The position numbers and the translations under genes are program-made. This document shows, piece after piece, positions 17,968 to 25,676 of a DNA stretch of 64,000 nt. Source of the stretch: Erythrobacter rubeus (GTDB lineage Bacteria; Pseudomonadota; Alphaproteobacteria; Sphingomonadales; Sphingomonadaceae); the NCBI RefSeq assembly GCF_014705715.1, contig NZ_JACXLC010000001.1, positions 44,457-108,456 of the forward strand, in the 5' to 3' direction. Each line of letters opens with the position of its first letter. The stretch's first letter is position 1. The notes below the pieces were generated by a model. It saw only the letters and a list, made by a program, of their open reading frames with translations, did not search any database and was not told the DNA's origin.

Positions 17968-18618
17968 CTAGCGACCCTTCGGCTTCTCCAGCACCTTTTT
18001 GCGGAAGCTGCACAGGTCGACCACCGGGCAGCGCCAGCATTCCGGCGTGCGCGCCTTGCAGATGTAGCGGCCATGCAAGATCAGCCAGTGATGCGCGTGG
18101 AGGCGGAAGGGCTGTGGCACGCGCTTTTCCAGCTTCGCCTCGACCGCCTCGGGCGTCTTACCTTTCGCCAGACCCGTGCGGTTGCCGACCCGCAGGATGT
18201 GCGTGTCCACCGCAAACGTCTCCTGCTTGAACCAGCAATTGAGCACGACATTTGCGGTCTTGCGGCCCACGCCGGGCAGCCTCACGAGGTCCTCGCGCGT
18301 GTCCGGCACCTCGCCGCCATAATCGTCGATCAGCAATTGCGAGAGCGCGATCACGTTCTTCGCCTTGGAGTTGAACAGGCCAATCGTCTTGATGTGCCCG
18401 ATCAGCCCCTCGAGCCCCACATCGAGCATCTGCTGCGGCGTTTCCACCTTGGCGAAGAGCGCGCGAGTCGCCTTGTTCACCCCGACATCGGTCGCCTGCG
18501 CGGATAACGCCACGGCCACTACCAGCTGATAGGCATTGCCGTATTCCAGCTCGGTTTCGGGCTCGGGATTGTCTTCGGCCAGGCGGCGGAAGAATTCGAA
18601 AATCTGGTCCTTGGTCAT
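17968..18618 (-). CDS. nth: Endonuclease III
   Basis: The 216-residue protein contains the helix-hairpin-helix LPGVGRKTANVVLNCWF, whose Lys is the catalytic residue, followed by FAVDTHILRVGNRTG with the catalytic Asp. The C-terminal [4Fe-4S] loop has the four cysteines in CKARTPECWRCPVVDLC (C-x6-C-x2-C-x5-C). It removes oxidised pyrimidines in base excision repair and nicks the resulting abasic site. Length is normal. The dapB gene lies immediately upstream (14 bases), so both are likely in one operon. Confidence 0.97.
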   Translation of the reverse strand: MTKDQIFEFFRRLAEDNPEPETELEYGNAYQLVVAVALSAQATDVGVNKATRALFAKVETPQQMLDVGLEGLIGHIKTIGLFNSKAKNVIALSQLLIDDYGGEVPDTREDLVRLPGVGRKTANVVLNCWFKQETFAVDTHILRVGNRTGLAKGKTPEAVEAKLEKRVPQPFRLHAHHWLILHGRYICKARTPECWRCPVVDLCSFRKKVLEKPKGR

Positions 18619-18632
18619 GGAATCGAAGGCGC

Positions 18633-19364
18633 TCAGGCCAGACCGAGCACATCATTCATGGAATAACGGCCCGCTTGCCTGCCGATCAGCCAGCTCGCCC
18701 CGCGCACCGCGCCGCGGGCGAAGATCATGCGGTTTTCGGCGGTGTGCGACAGTGTCAAGCGCTCCTCAGCTCCGGCAAAGATGACGCTGTGTTCGCCCGC
18801 CACCGTGCCGCCGCGCAAGGTTGCAAAACCGATCGCACCTTCGCGCCGTTCGCCGGTCTGTCCGTGGCGTCCGCTCTCCATATTGTCCGACAAGTCGATA
18901 CCGCGTGCGTCCGCCGCCGCCTCGCCCAGCAGCTTTGCCGTGCCGGAAGGGGCATCGACTTTCATGCGGTGGTGCATCTCGAGCACCTCGATATCCCAGT
19001 CGGACCCGAGCCGTGATGCGGCTTCCTTCACCAGATGCGCGAGCAAGGTCACGCCGAGCGACGTGTTGCCCGTCTGCAGGACCGGGATCTTTTCGGCTGC
19101 CTCGGCCAGCATGATGAAGTGCTCTTCGCCGAGGCCGGTGGTCCCGATCAGGATCGGAATGCCCGCAGTCTTCGCCGAATTGAGGTTCTGCTCGAGCGCT
19201 TCGGGAGAGGAGAAATCCACCACCACCTCGCACTGACCCAGCAGCGGCGCGGGGTCGCCGCCGAGATCGACGCCGACGCGAAATTCATGGCCTGCTTCCC
19301 CGATCGCCTCGATAATCGCGCGGCCCATGCGGCCCTTGTGCCCGATAACGCCAAACTGTGCCAT
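18633..19364 (-). CDS. dapB: 4-hydroxy-tetrahydrodipicolinate reductase
   Basis: From the ATG at 19364 the protein has 243 residues, the usual DapB length; a longer frame upstream lacks family character. Features are the N-terminal Rossmann GVIGHKGRMGRAI, the central VVVDFSSPEA and the substrate motif EMHHRMKVDAPSGTAKLLGE with catalytic His and Lys. It reduces the dihydrodipicolinate precursor on the way to diaminopimelate and lysine. The divergent sirtuin gene starts only 36 bases away, so both promoters must overlap. Confidence 0.96.
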   Translation of the reverse strand: MAQFGVIGHKGRMGRAIIEAIGEAGHEFRVGVDLGGDPAPLLGQCEVVVDFSSPEALEQNLNSAKTAGIPILIGTTGLGEEHFIMLAEAAEKIPVLQTGNTSLGVTLLAHLVKEAASRLGSDWDIEVLEMHHRMKVDAPSGTAKLLGEAAADARGIDLSDNMESGRHGQTGERREGAIGFATLRGGTVAGEHSVIFAGAEERLTLSHTAENRMIFARGAVRGASWLIGRQAGRYSMNDVLGLA

Positions 19365-19400
19365 TGATCCCCAACCGGTTGCCGTGTTTCTTATAGGATC

Positions 19401-20102
19401 ATGGCAGAGATCGAACGCATCGTCATCCTCACAGGGGCCGGAATTTCCGCCGAAAGCGGGATCGATACGTTCCGCTCGGCAGGAGGGCTGTGGGAACAGC
19501 ACAAGGTCGAAGATGTCGCCACGCCTGAAGGGTTCGCGCGCGACCCCGATCTGGTGCTCGGCTTTTACGACATGCGGCGTGAGGCGCTGGCACGGGTCGA
19601 GCCAAACCCTGCGCACAAGGCGCTCGGCCGGTTGGAGCGAGAGTTCGAAGGTGACCTGCTTTTGGTGACTCAGAACGTGGACGACCTGCACGAGCGGGGC
19701 GGATCAAGCCGCGTGCTTCATATGCATGGCGAATTGAAGAGCGCACTGTGCGGCGCTTGCGGCATGCGCAGTGCATGGGAGGGGCCGATGATCGACCGGC
19801 CGCCATGCCCCATTTGCCAGGCACCAAGCCTGCGCCCCGACGTCGTGTGGTTCGGTGAGATGCCGTACCAGATGGAGCGCATTTACGCAGCGCTTTCGAA
19901 TGCCGATCTGTTCGTCAGCATTGGCACGAGCGGTGCGGTCTATCCCGCTGCAGGTTTTGTGCAGGAGGCCCGTCTGGCAGGTGCGCGTACACTCGAGCTC
20001 AATCTGGAGCCGAGCGAGGGCACGCACATGTTTCACCAAGCACGGCACGGCCCAGCCGGAACGCTTGTTCCCGACTGGGCCGCTGAAGTCTTAGGTCAGT
20101 AA
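19401..20102 (+). CDS. cobB: Sirtuin-type NAD-dependent protein deacylase
   Basis: The 233-residue protein carries the NAD-binding TGAGISAESGIDTFR (about residue 12), TQNVDDLHERGGS, the catalytic HMHGELKSALC, and a zinc site from CGAC and CPIC. DVVWFGEMPY and GTSGAVYPAAGF follow. A Tyr and Arg in FYDMRREAL lie in the position that binds succinyl-lysine in SIRT5-like CobB, so desuccinylase activity is plausible. The family removes acyl groups from lysines, consuming NAD. It is divergent from dapB and converges on a small membrane protein gene. Confidence 0.94.
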   Translation: MAEIERIVILTGAGISAESGIDTFRSAGGLWEQHKVEDVATPEGFARDPDLVLGFYDMRREALARVEPNPAHKALGRLEREFEGDLLLVTQNVDDLHERGGSSRVLHMHGELKSALCGACGMRSAWEGPMIDRPPCPICQAPSLRPDVVWFGEMPYQMERIYAALSNADLFVSIGTSGAVYPAAGFVQEARLAGARTLELNLEPSEGTHMFHQARHGPAGTLVPDWAAEVLGQ

Positions 20103-20111
20103 AGTCTTCGC

Positions 20112-20414
20112 TCAGGCGTTCTCTGACACGTGCGGTGTGTCGACCGAAGCCGTACTCTTGGACTTGCGAGTAGTTCTGGACGGCGATTTCGGTGCTTTGG
20201 TCGGGTTCTTTCGCTCCTGGCGGGTGCCGGGAAGTTCGGCATCGTCTTCGTAAGGCGAGTCCATCTTGATACCTACCGGATCGGTTTCGTCGTTTGCGAA
20301 GGGGCCTGCTTCGCCGGTCTTCTTGGCCTTTTTCGCCTTCAAATATTGGGTGCCACCGAAGGCTGCGGCAGCGCCAAGCGTTACGAGTGATAGTGCGGCG
20401 ACGGGAAGTGCCAT
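20112..20414 (-). CDS. Small membrane-anchored hypothetical protein
   Basis: This 100-residue protein has one N-terminal hydrophobic segment (LPVAALSLVTLGAAAAFGG) and then a hydrophilic, charged tail (LKAKKAKKTGEAG, KNPTKAPKSPSRTTRKSKST). The ATG follows AAAGGAGATTTATC, a strong ribosome-binding site. I do not recognise a family. Small Gram-negative proteins with such tails can be envelope or stress proteins, but nothing in the sequence decides. The stop lies nine bases from the sirtuin stop. Confidence 0.65.
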   Translation of the reverse strand: MALPVAALSLVTLGAAAAFGGTQYLKAKKAKKTGEAGPFANDETDPVGIKMDSPYEDDAELPGTRQERKNPTKAPKSPSRTTRKSKSTASVDTPHVSENA

Positions 20415-20542
20415 GATAAATCTCCTTTTGTTTCAAAGGAATAATGGTTGAGATACCCGCAAGGTTCCGATTATCGCGCTGTTGCCGGATGACTTGAGGC
20501 GGACATGCGCCGAGCCGACCTACCGGCTCGGCACTGCCAGTT

Positions 20543-21319
20543 TTACCCGCAGCCCTTGCATTCAGGATCCTTCGAAAGATTGAGCGTCCTGAGGCCCGGC
20601 TTCAGCCCGTCGAGAATGTGCAGCTTGCCATATTGCGGATCGCCGAATGCGCTTACGCCGCTGAGCAGAGCGCGCACCGCCTGCAATGCCGCGAAGCTTC
20701 CCGCCCATCCTGCCATCGCGCCGAGCATTCCGTCTTCTGCGCAGGTGTCGCAATCCTCTGCGTCGAAGGCATCGCCGACGAAGCAGCGGTAGCAGGGCTG
20801 GTCGGCGAGATGTCCCGCAAACGCGCCGACTTGGCCCTGAAAACGGCCCACGGCAGCAGAAAGCAGCGGTGTGCGCTCGGCGACGCAGGCGTCCGACACG
20901 GCGAGGCGGGTCGCGAAATTGTCGGTGCCGTCAAGCACCAGGTCCGCACCAGCAATCAGCTCACCGGCATTGGCTGGTGAGATGCGCGTATCCGAGATCG
21001 ACACATCCAGCGCGTCGTCGAAATTGGCGAGCCAACGGCGGGCGCTCGTGGCTTTCCCGTGGCCGATATCGCGGTTCGTGAAAATCGTCTGGCGCTGCAG
21101 ATTGCTTACATCGACCGTGTCGTCGTCGACCAGCGTGAAGCGCCCGATCCCGCTCGCAGCAAGATATTGCAGGGCAGGGGAGCCGATGCCGCCAAGTCCG
21201 ATGACAGCCACATGCTTCTCGGTCAGCGCAACCTGGCCCGCGCCGCCGATCTCGGGAAGCACGATATGACGGGCAAACCGGTCCAATCGGCCCGTGGGTA
21301 AAGGTGTGGGCAGGCTCAT
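20543..21319 (-). CDS. ThiF/MoeB/HesA-family adenylyltransferase
   Basis: From the ATG at 21319 the protein has 258 residues. The nucleotide-binding motif is VAVIGLGGIGSPALQYLAAS (about residue 33), then DDDTVDVSNLQRQTIFTNRD with the conserved Asn and Arg-Gln, and DLVLDGTDNFATRLAVSD. Zinc is held by CYRC and the C-terminal CKGCG. Such E1-like enzymes adenylate the C-terminus of a ubiquitin-like sulfur carrier (MoaD or ThiS). No moaD, thiS or moeA gene is nearby, so the partner is unknown. The long frame extending upstream of 21319 is in the repeat region and is not coding. Confidence 0.9.
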   Translation of the reverse strand: MSLPTPLPTGRLDRFARHIVLPEIGGAGQVALTEKHVAVIGLGGIGSPALQYLAASGIGRFTLVDDDTVDVSNLQRQTIFTNRDIGHGKATSARRWLANFDDALDVSISDTRISPANAGELIAGADLVLDGTDNFATRLAVSDACVAERTPLLSAAVGRFQGQVGAFAGHLADQPCYRCFVGDAFDAEDCDTCAEDGMLGAMAGWAGSFAALQAVRALLSGVSAFGDPQYGKLHILDGLKPGLRTLNLSKDPECKGCG

Positions 21320-21373
21320 GGAAAGCCTGTTTACAGGCTGTGCACAAGCTGTCGAATGATTGTTCGCGCCAGC

Positions 21374-21433
21374 GCGAACATCCGTTCGCTCGGCTTTCCT
21401 CACTCCTGCGACCTGAAGGTCGCGTCGTTGCGG
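21374..21433 (-). repeat. Structured intergenic repeat, partial copy D
   Basis: On the minus strand this reads CCGCAACGA, then the hairpin GCGACC-TTCA-GGTCGC, a GAGTGAGG box, and a terminal hairpin GCGAAC-GGAT-GTTCGC (21374-21389). The order matches copies A-C, and the stem of the first hairpin is the same as in copy A. It lies head-to-head with copy B. Confidence 0.65.
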
Positions 21434-21500
21434 ACGCGCGGTCGCGCTTGCGACACCTATGGCGTCGAGGCTGAATGGACCTGATCGGTTCCGCAGGAAC

Positions 21501-21617
21501 CGCAAGGCCGGAAGCGTAGTCGAAGACGCAGCTGGCCGGAGGCCACCTGCAAGGCCGTCCGCAGCGTGTGCAGCTTGCTGCACGTCTAGCGAGGACGAAC
21601 CCGCGGATGCGGGTTCG
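21501..21617 (+). repeat. Structured intergenic repeat, copy B
   Basis: Bases 21501-21566 match copy A at about 62 of 66 positions. Then come the hairpin GTGCAG-CTTG-CTGCAC (21568-21583), the box CTAGCGAGG, and a terminal hairpin GAACCCGC-GGAT-GCGGGTTC, extended by C-G to nine pairs (21596-21617). The two variable stems differ completely from those of copies A and C but remain fully paired. Confidence 0.8.
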
Positions 21618-21627
21618 CCAACCAAGT

Positions 21628-23031
21628 CTAACTTTCGAGCTGGCGCAAAAGGCTCCGCACATCACCGTCCATATCGGCGTCACGCTGACGCAGATCCTCG
21701 ATCAGGCGGACGGCGTGGATAACCGTCGAATGGTCGCGGCCACCGAATTTCCGGCCAATCTCCGGGTAAGAACGCGGTGTCAGCACTTTGGATAGATACA
21801 TCGCAACCTGGCGGGGCCGCACGACTGCGCGGGCGCGGCGCTTCGACGACATTTCGCTGCGGTCGATCCGGTAGAACTGGCAGACGGTGCGCTGGATCTC
21901 GTCGATCGTGATCCGGCGGCGGTTTGCCGACAGGATATCGGTGAGTTGTTCCTCGGCGAGGTTCAGCGAAACCTCCTGACCCGTCAGCTGCGCATAGGCG
22001 ATCAGCTTGTTCAGCCCGCCGCACAGCTCGCGCACATTGCGCGTGATCGTGCGGGCGAGGAAATCGAGCACATCGTCCGGCACCGAAAGCGGGGCAAAGC
22101 GCGACAGCTTGGATTCGAGGATTTTCTTGCGAAGCTCGATATCGGCGGCCTGGATGTCCGCGACGAGGCCCATCGACAGGCGGCTGAGCAGGCGCGGTTC
22201 GACACCGTCCAGTGCCTGAGGCGCGCGGTCGGCGGCGAAGACCAGCCGCTTGCCTTCGGCGAGCAGCGCGTCGATCGTGTAAAGCAGCTCTTCCTGAGCG
22301 CTCGCCTTGCCGATGATGAACTGGATATCGTCGACCAGCAGCAGATCGAAGCTGCGCAGGCGCGCCTTGAATTCCATCATCTGGTTGGCTTTGAGCGCCT
22401 GGACGAATTCGACCATGAAGCGCTCTGCCGAGCAGTAGAATATCCGCGCGCGCGGGTGCGCCTGAAGGAAGGCATGGCCGATCGCGTGCAGTAGGTGCGT
22501 CTTGCCCTGGCCGGTCGCGGCCTTGAGATAGAGCGGCGAGAATTGTGGCTGTTCGGTTGCGGCCATGCGCTGCGCTGCGTTGCAGGCGAGCACATTAGCT
22601 TCACCCGTGACGAAAGCTGCGAAAGTCAGTGACGGATCGAGGCCGACCGAGCTGGTGAAACCGGCATCGCCGATCGTGCCCGCTGCGACGGCGATCGCGC
22701 TCGCACCATCGTTGGCAGGGCGGCGGCTGTTGTCGAGCCGGAGTTCCGGCAATTGCCGGCGGCCGGGATGAACCTGAATGTTGATGGTGCGCACTTCGCT
22801 GCGGGCGATCTTCCACGCCAGTTGCAGGCGATCGTGAAAGCGATCCTTCACCCAGTTGGCCGAAAATTCGGTCGGCAGGAAAAGATCGAGGACGCCCGTT
22901 TCCTTGTCGATGACGCCGACCTGGATCGGCTTGATCCACTGGCTGTGCAATTGGTGACCCAGGTCCTTGCGAAGCCCTTGGCTGATATCGGCCCAATCGG
23001 CAGCGAGGTTTACGGCTTCGGCATCTTCCAT
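21628..23031 (-). CDS. dnaA: Chromosomal replication initiator DnaA
   Basis: Starting at the ATG at 23031 the protein has 467 residues, beginning MEDAEAVNLAADWADIS. An in-frame GTG at 23085 preceded by GGGGAAG is an alternative start. Domain I ends near residue 85. The AAA+ domain has Walker A ATGQGKTHLLHAIGHAF and Walker B DLLLVDDIQF. The C-terminal DNA-binding helix-turn-helix is in LSKVLTPRSYPEIGRKFGGR with DHSTVIHAVRLI. DnaA binds oriC and DnaA boxes to open the origin. It follows rpsT on the same strand. One weak DnaA box lies upstream. Confidence 0.97.
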   Translation of the reverse strand: MEDAEAVNLAADWADISQGLRKDLGHQLHSQWIKPIQVGVIDKETGVLDLFLPTEFSANWVKDRFHDRLQLAWKIARSEVRTINIQVHPGRRQLPELRLDNSRRPANDGASAIAVAAGTIGDAGFTSSVGLDPSLTFAAFVTGEANVLACNAAQRMAATEQPQFSPLYLKAATGQGKTHLLHAIGHAFLQAHPRARIFYCSAERFMVEFVQALKANQMMEFKARLRSFDLLLVDDIQFIIGKASAQEELLYTIDALLAEGKRLVFAADRAPQALDGVEPRLLSRLSMGLVADIQAADIELRKKILESKLSRFAPLSVPDDVLDFLARTITRNVRELCGGLNKLIAYAQLTGQEVSLNLAEEQLTDILSANRRRITIDEIQRTVCQFYRIDRSEMSSKRRARAVVRPRQVAMYLSKVLTPRSYPEIGRKFGGRDHSTVIHAVRLIEDLRQRDADMDGDVRSLLRQLES

Positions 23032-23369
23032 CAAATCGTCGTCTGCTTTCCGACGCGTGGCCCGCGCCTTATCGGTATTATGCACTTTCGCTTCCCCAAT
23101 ACTGTCCCGCCTCCGGAGCCGCATCCGGAGTGTATTATCACCAAGCGATAGGTATGGTTTACCCGTCCCCGAAAACCGCAGTTTTCAGGGTCCCCCCTAT
23201 CGACCAGATTGTTAAGACCCGAGCTGTCCCGACCCGGATGAGTTATGAATAAATAGCGCATCGGCCCGCAGTGCAAGCGCTGAATTTTAAAAAAACTGAA
23301 ATATTCCGGTTGACTCACTGCTATCCCGCAGAGCTGCGTTGAAGCTGTTGATATCTAAACAGAATCACC

Positions 23370-23378
23370 TTTTCCACA
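23370..23378 (+). promoter_or_regulatory. Possible DnaA box upstream of dnaA
   Basis: TTTTCCACA matches the TTATCCACA consensus at eight of nine positions. It is the only such site I see in the 502 bases between dnaA and rpsT, so autoregulation is possible but an origin is not supported. Confidence 0.3.
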
Positions 23379-23440
23379 ACGCGAATCGCAGGGATTCCGT
23401 GGCTTAGGGAAACGAGCCGCTGTCACATTTGTCGCAAACG

Positions 23441-23469
23441 AAAAAGGCCGCGCCAATTCGGCGCGGCCT
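23441..23469 (-). terminator. Rho-independent terminator after rpsT
   Basis: A perfect 10-bp GC stem (23445-23454 with 23460-23469, five-base loop) is followed on the minus strand by TTTTT. It lies 64 bases after the rpsT stop and ends that transcript before dnaA. Confidence 0.85.
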
Positions 23470-23533
23470 CATGACCTGACCTAACGTAATTTTACGTATC
23501 GCGATCGGCGAATCGCCGTTCGCCAAAAGCGAA

Positions 23534-23794
23534 TCAGAGCGCGGCGACGCGCTTCGAAAGGCGCGACATCTTCCGCGCAACGGTGTTCTTGTGCATCACG
23601 CCGCGCGCGACACCGCGGGCCATTTCCGGCTGAGCGGCCTTGAGCGCTTCGGCAGCGGCTTTCTTGTCGCCTGCTTCGCAAGCGGCTTCGACCTTCTTCA
23701 CGAAACCGCGAATGCGGCTCATGCGGGCGGTGTTGATTTCCGTCCGGCGTGCGTTGCGGCGGATGCGCTTACGGGCTTGCGGCGAATTGGCCAT
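23534..23794 (-). CDS. rpsT: 30S ribosomal protein S20
   Basis: The 86-residue basic helical protein starts [17 protein letters not shown] and ends with [13 protein letters not shown] [20 protein letters not shown], the typical S20 sequence. It binds 16S rRNA at the bottom of the small subunit. The gene is followed by a strong terminator and lies just upstream of dnaA, as is usual in alphaproteobacteria. Confidence 0.97.
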   Translation of the reverse strand: MANSPQARKRIRRNARRTEINTARMSRIRGFVKKVEAACEAGDKKAAAEALKAAQPEMARGVARGVMHKNTVARKMSRLSKRVAAL

Positions 23795-23943
23795 GTTCTT
23801 GTCTGTCTCGCGTTCTGTGATGGCCGCCTCGGGGCGACCGAATGTCTAAATCGGTAATGCTCGAAAATCGGCGCCGGGGATTCGCCCCAACTGCCGGAAA
23901 GCGCGCGACATAGGGCGGTGGGCCGAGAAGGTCAAGGATTCGC

Positions 23944-24759
23944 TCACCTCTGACACTTGGCGCAGTACCATGTGCTGCGCCCGCCCTGTGCGATGCGGCG
24001 GATCGTCCCGCCATCTTCGCGGCGGCATGGTTCGCCCGTGCGGCCATACACATCGAAGCGCGTCGCGAAATAGCCCAGCTCTCCATCGGGCTGCGCGTAG
24101 TCGCGCAGCGATGATCCGCCATCCCGGATCGAGGTCTCCAACACATCCTTTATTGCGGGCACCAGCCTGGCGAGCTGCGGTTTCGTGACCTTTCCGCCTG
24201 CCTTGCGCGGATGAATGCCCGCGCGCCAGAGCGCCTCGCAGACATATATATTGCCCAAGCCTGCGACCACGCGCTGGTCGAGCAGGCACAGCTTGATGCT
24301 CTGCACCTTGCCTTTCAGCGCGGCCTTCAAATGCTCGGGCGTGAGGTTGGGGCCGAGCGGCTCGGGCCCGAGGGCCGCGAATTGCGGCCATGCGTCGAGA
24401 TCTCCCTCGGCGATCAAGTCGACCGAGCCGAACCGGCGGGGATCGCACAGGGCAAAACGGTGCCCCTCGGTTTCGAGCAGCAGATGGTCGTGGGTGTCGG
24501 GCTTCTCCGGATCGATGCGCCAGCGCCCGCTCATGCCGAGATGAAAGATCATCGCCGAGCCGCGGTCGAGATGCATCAATCCGTATTTCGCGCGCCGTGA
24601 CAGGTGCGTGACGCGGGCGCCCGTCATCACCTGCACCAGATCGGGCGGGAAGGGGCGGCGCAAATCCGGGCGGTTCAGCTGGACGCGGGTAATCCGCTCT
24701 CCATCGAGGAACCGGGCAAGCCCACGGACTGTGGTTTCGACTTCAGGTAGCTCGGGCAT
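23944..24759 (-). CDS. mutM: Formamidopyrimidine-DNA glycosylase (MutM/Fpg)
   Basis: The protein has 271 residues from the ATG at 24759. The N-terminus MPELPEVETTVRGL supplies the catalytic Pro and Glu. The substrate and DNA-binding parts include HLSRRAKYGLMHLD, HLGMSGRW and the H2TH region GLGNIYVCEALWRAGIHP, then a C-terminal zinc-finger-like end. Here the first half reads EPCRREDGG and the second YCAKCQR, so only three of the four usual zinc cysteines are present. Fpg removes 8-oxoguanine. It is divergent from ubiE. A non-mutM Fpg/Nei paralogue is unlikely because of the PELPE start. Confidence 0.94.
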   Translation of the reverse strand: MPELPEVETTVRGLARFLDGERITRVQLNRPDLRRPFPPDLVQVMTGARVTHLSRRAKYGLMHLDRGSAMIFHLGMSGRWRIDPEKPDTHDHLLLETEGHRFALCDPRRFGSVDLIAEGDLDAWPQFAALGPEPLGPNLTPEHLKAALKGKVQSIKLCLLDQRVVAGLGNIYVCEALWRAGIHPRKAGGKVTKPQLARLVPAIKDVLETSIRDGGSSLRDYAQPDGELGYFATRFDVYGRTGEPCRREDGGTIRRIAQGGRSTWYCAKCQR

Positions 24760-24874
24760 TCTCGTTCCATAATCAGTCGCAACGTCATCCTTCTGCGCGA
24801 GGCAATGCGACAACTTCGCGTGATGCGCTCTAACACCCTTTGCCGAACCGGCAATTCCATCTAGGGCACTCCGC

Positions 24875-25630
24875 ATGAGCGAAACATCAGAAGACACCGT
24901 CTCCTTCGGTTACGAAAACGTCACTCCGCAGGAAAAGACCCGGCGCGTGGGCGAAGTGTTCAGCAGCGTCGCGCGCAAATACGACATCATGAACGATGCG
25001 ATGTCGATCGGGATGCACCGCGGGTGGAAGGATCGCTTCGTCAAAAGAGTGAAGCCGCAGCCGGGCGAACAGATCCTCGACATGGCCGGCGGCACCGGCG
25101 ACATCGCGTTTCGCATGGCGGACCGCGGCGCGGATATCACCGTCGCCGATATAAATCAGGACATGCTGGATGTCGGCGCGGAGCGCGCGATGGAGCGCAC
25201 CGAAAGCGATGAAACCGGCAGCCTGGTGTTCACCTGCCAGAACGCCGAAGACGTCAGCTTCGCCTCGAACAGCTTCGATGCCTACACGATCGTTTTCGGC
25301 ATCCGCAATGTGACCTACAAGGACAAGGCCCTTTCCGAAGCGCACCGCGTGCTGCGGCCCGGCGGGCGGTTTTACTGCATGGAATTTTCGACCACCGAAT
25401 GGTCGGGCTTCAGGGAAGTGTACGACGTCTATTCGGACAAGTTGCTGCCGCGCATGGGCCAGGCGATTGCGGGTGACGCCGATTCGTACCGCTACCTGGT
25501 TGAATCGATCCGAAAATTTCCGACGATGCCCGAATTCGAAAGCATGATCCGGGACGCCGGCTTCACCAACACCCGCGTCGAGCCGATCCTAGGCGGAGCG
25601 GTCGCGATCCATTCCGGCTGGAAGATATAA
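24875..25630 (+). CDS. ubiE: Ubiquinone/menaquinone methyltransferase UbiE
   Basis: The 251-residue protein carries the UbiE/COQ5 signatures YDIMNDAMSIGMHRGWKDRFV and SIRKFPTMPEFESMIRDAGF. The SAM-binding part is ILDMAGGTGDIAFRMADRGA with the acidic DINQDML. It methylates the benzoquinol ring in ubiquinone biosynthesis. The sixty-odd bases downstream lead to ubiB, so the two form an operon. The gene faces mutM in the typical alphaproteobacterial order. Confidence 0.97.
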   Translation: MSETSEDTVSFGYENVTPQEKTRRVGEVFSSVARKYDIMNDAMSIGMHRGWKDRFVKRVKPQPGEQILDMAGGTGDIAFRMADRGADITVADINQDMLDVGAERAMERTESDETGSLVFTCQNAEDVSFASNSFDAYTIVFGIRNVTYKDKALSEAHRVLRPGGRFYCMEFSTTEWSGFREVYDVYSDKLLPRMGQAIAGDADSYRYLVESIRKFPTMPEFESMIRDAGFTNTRVEPILGGAVAIHSGWKI

Positions 25631-25676
25631 GGATAGCAAGGCTGGAACCGCTCGCGGCTTCAGGCGCACTACATCC

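Noticed and set aside
21320-21625. N-terminal extension of the ThiF-like gene into the repeats
   Set aside because: The extension is translated repeat DNA; the conserved start MSLPTPLPTGRLDRF is at 21319.
23032-23533. Chromosome origin next to dnaA
   Set aside because: Only one near-consensus DnaA box and no AT-rich repeat array are seen; alphaproteobacterial origins often lie elsewhere.
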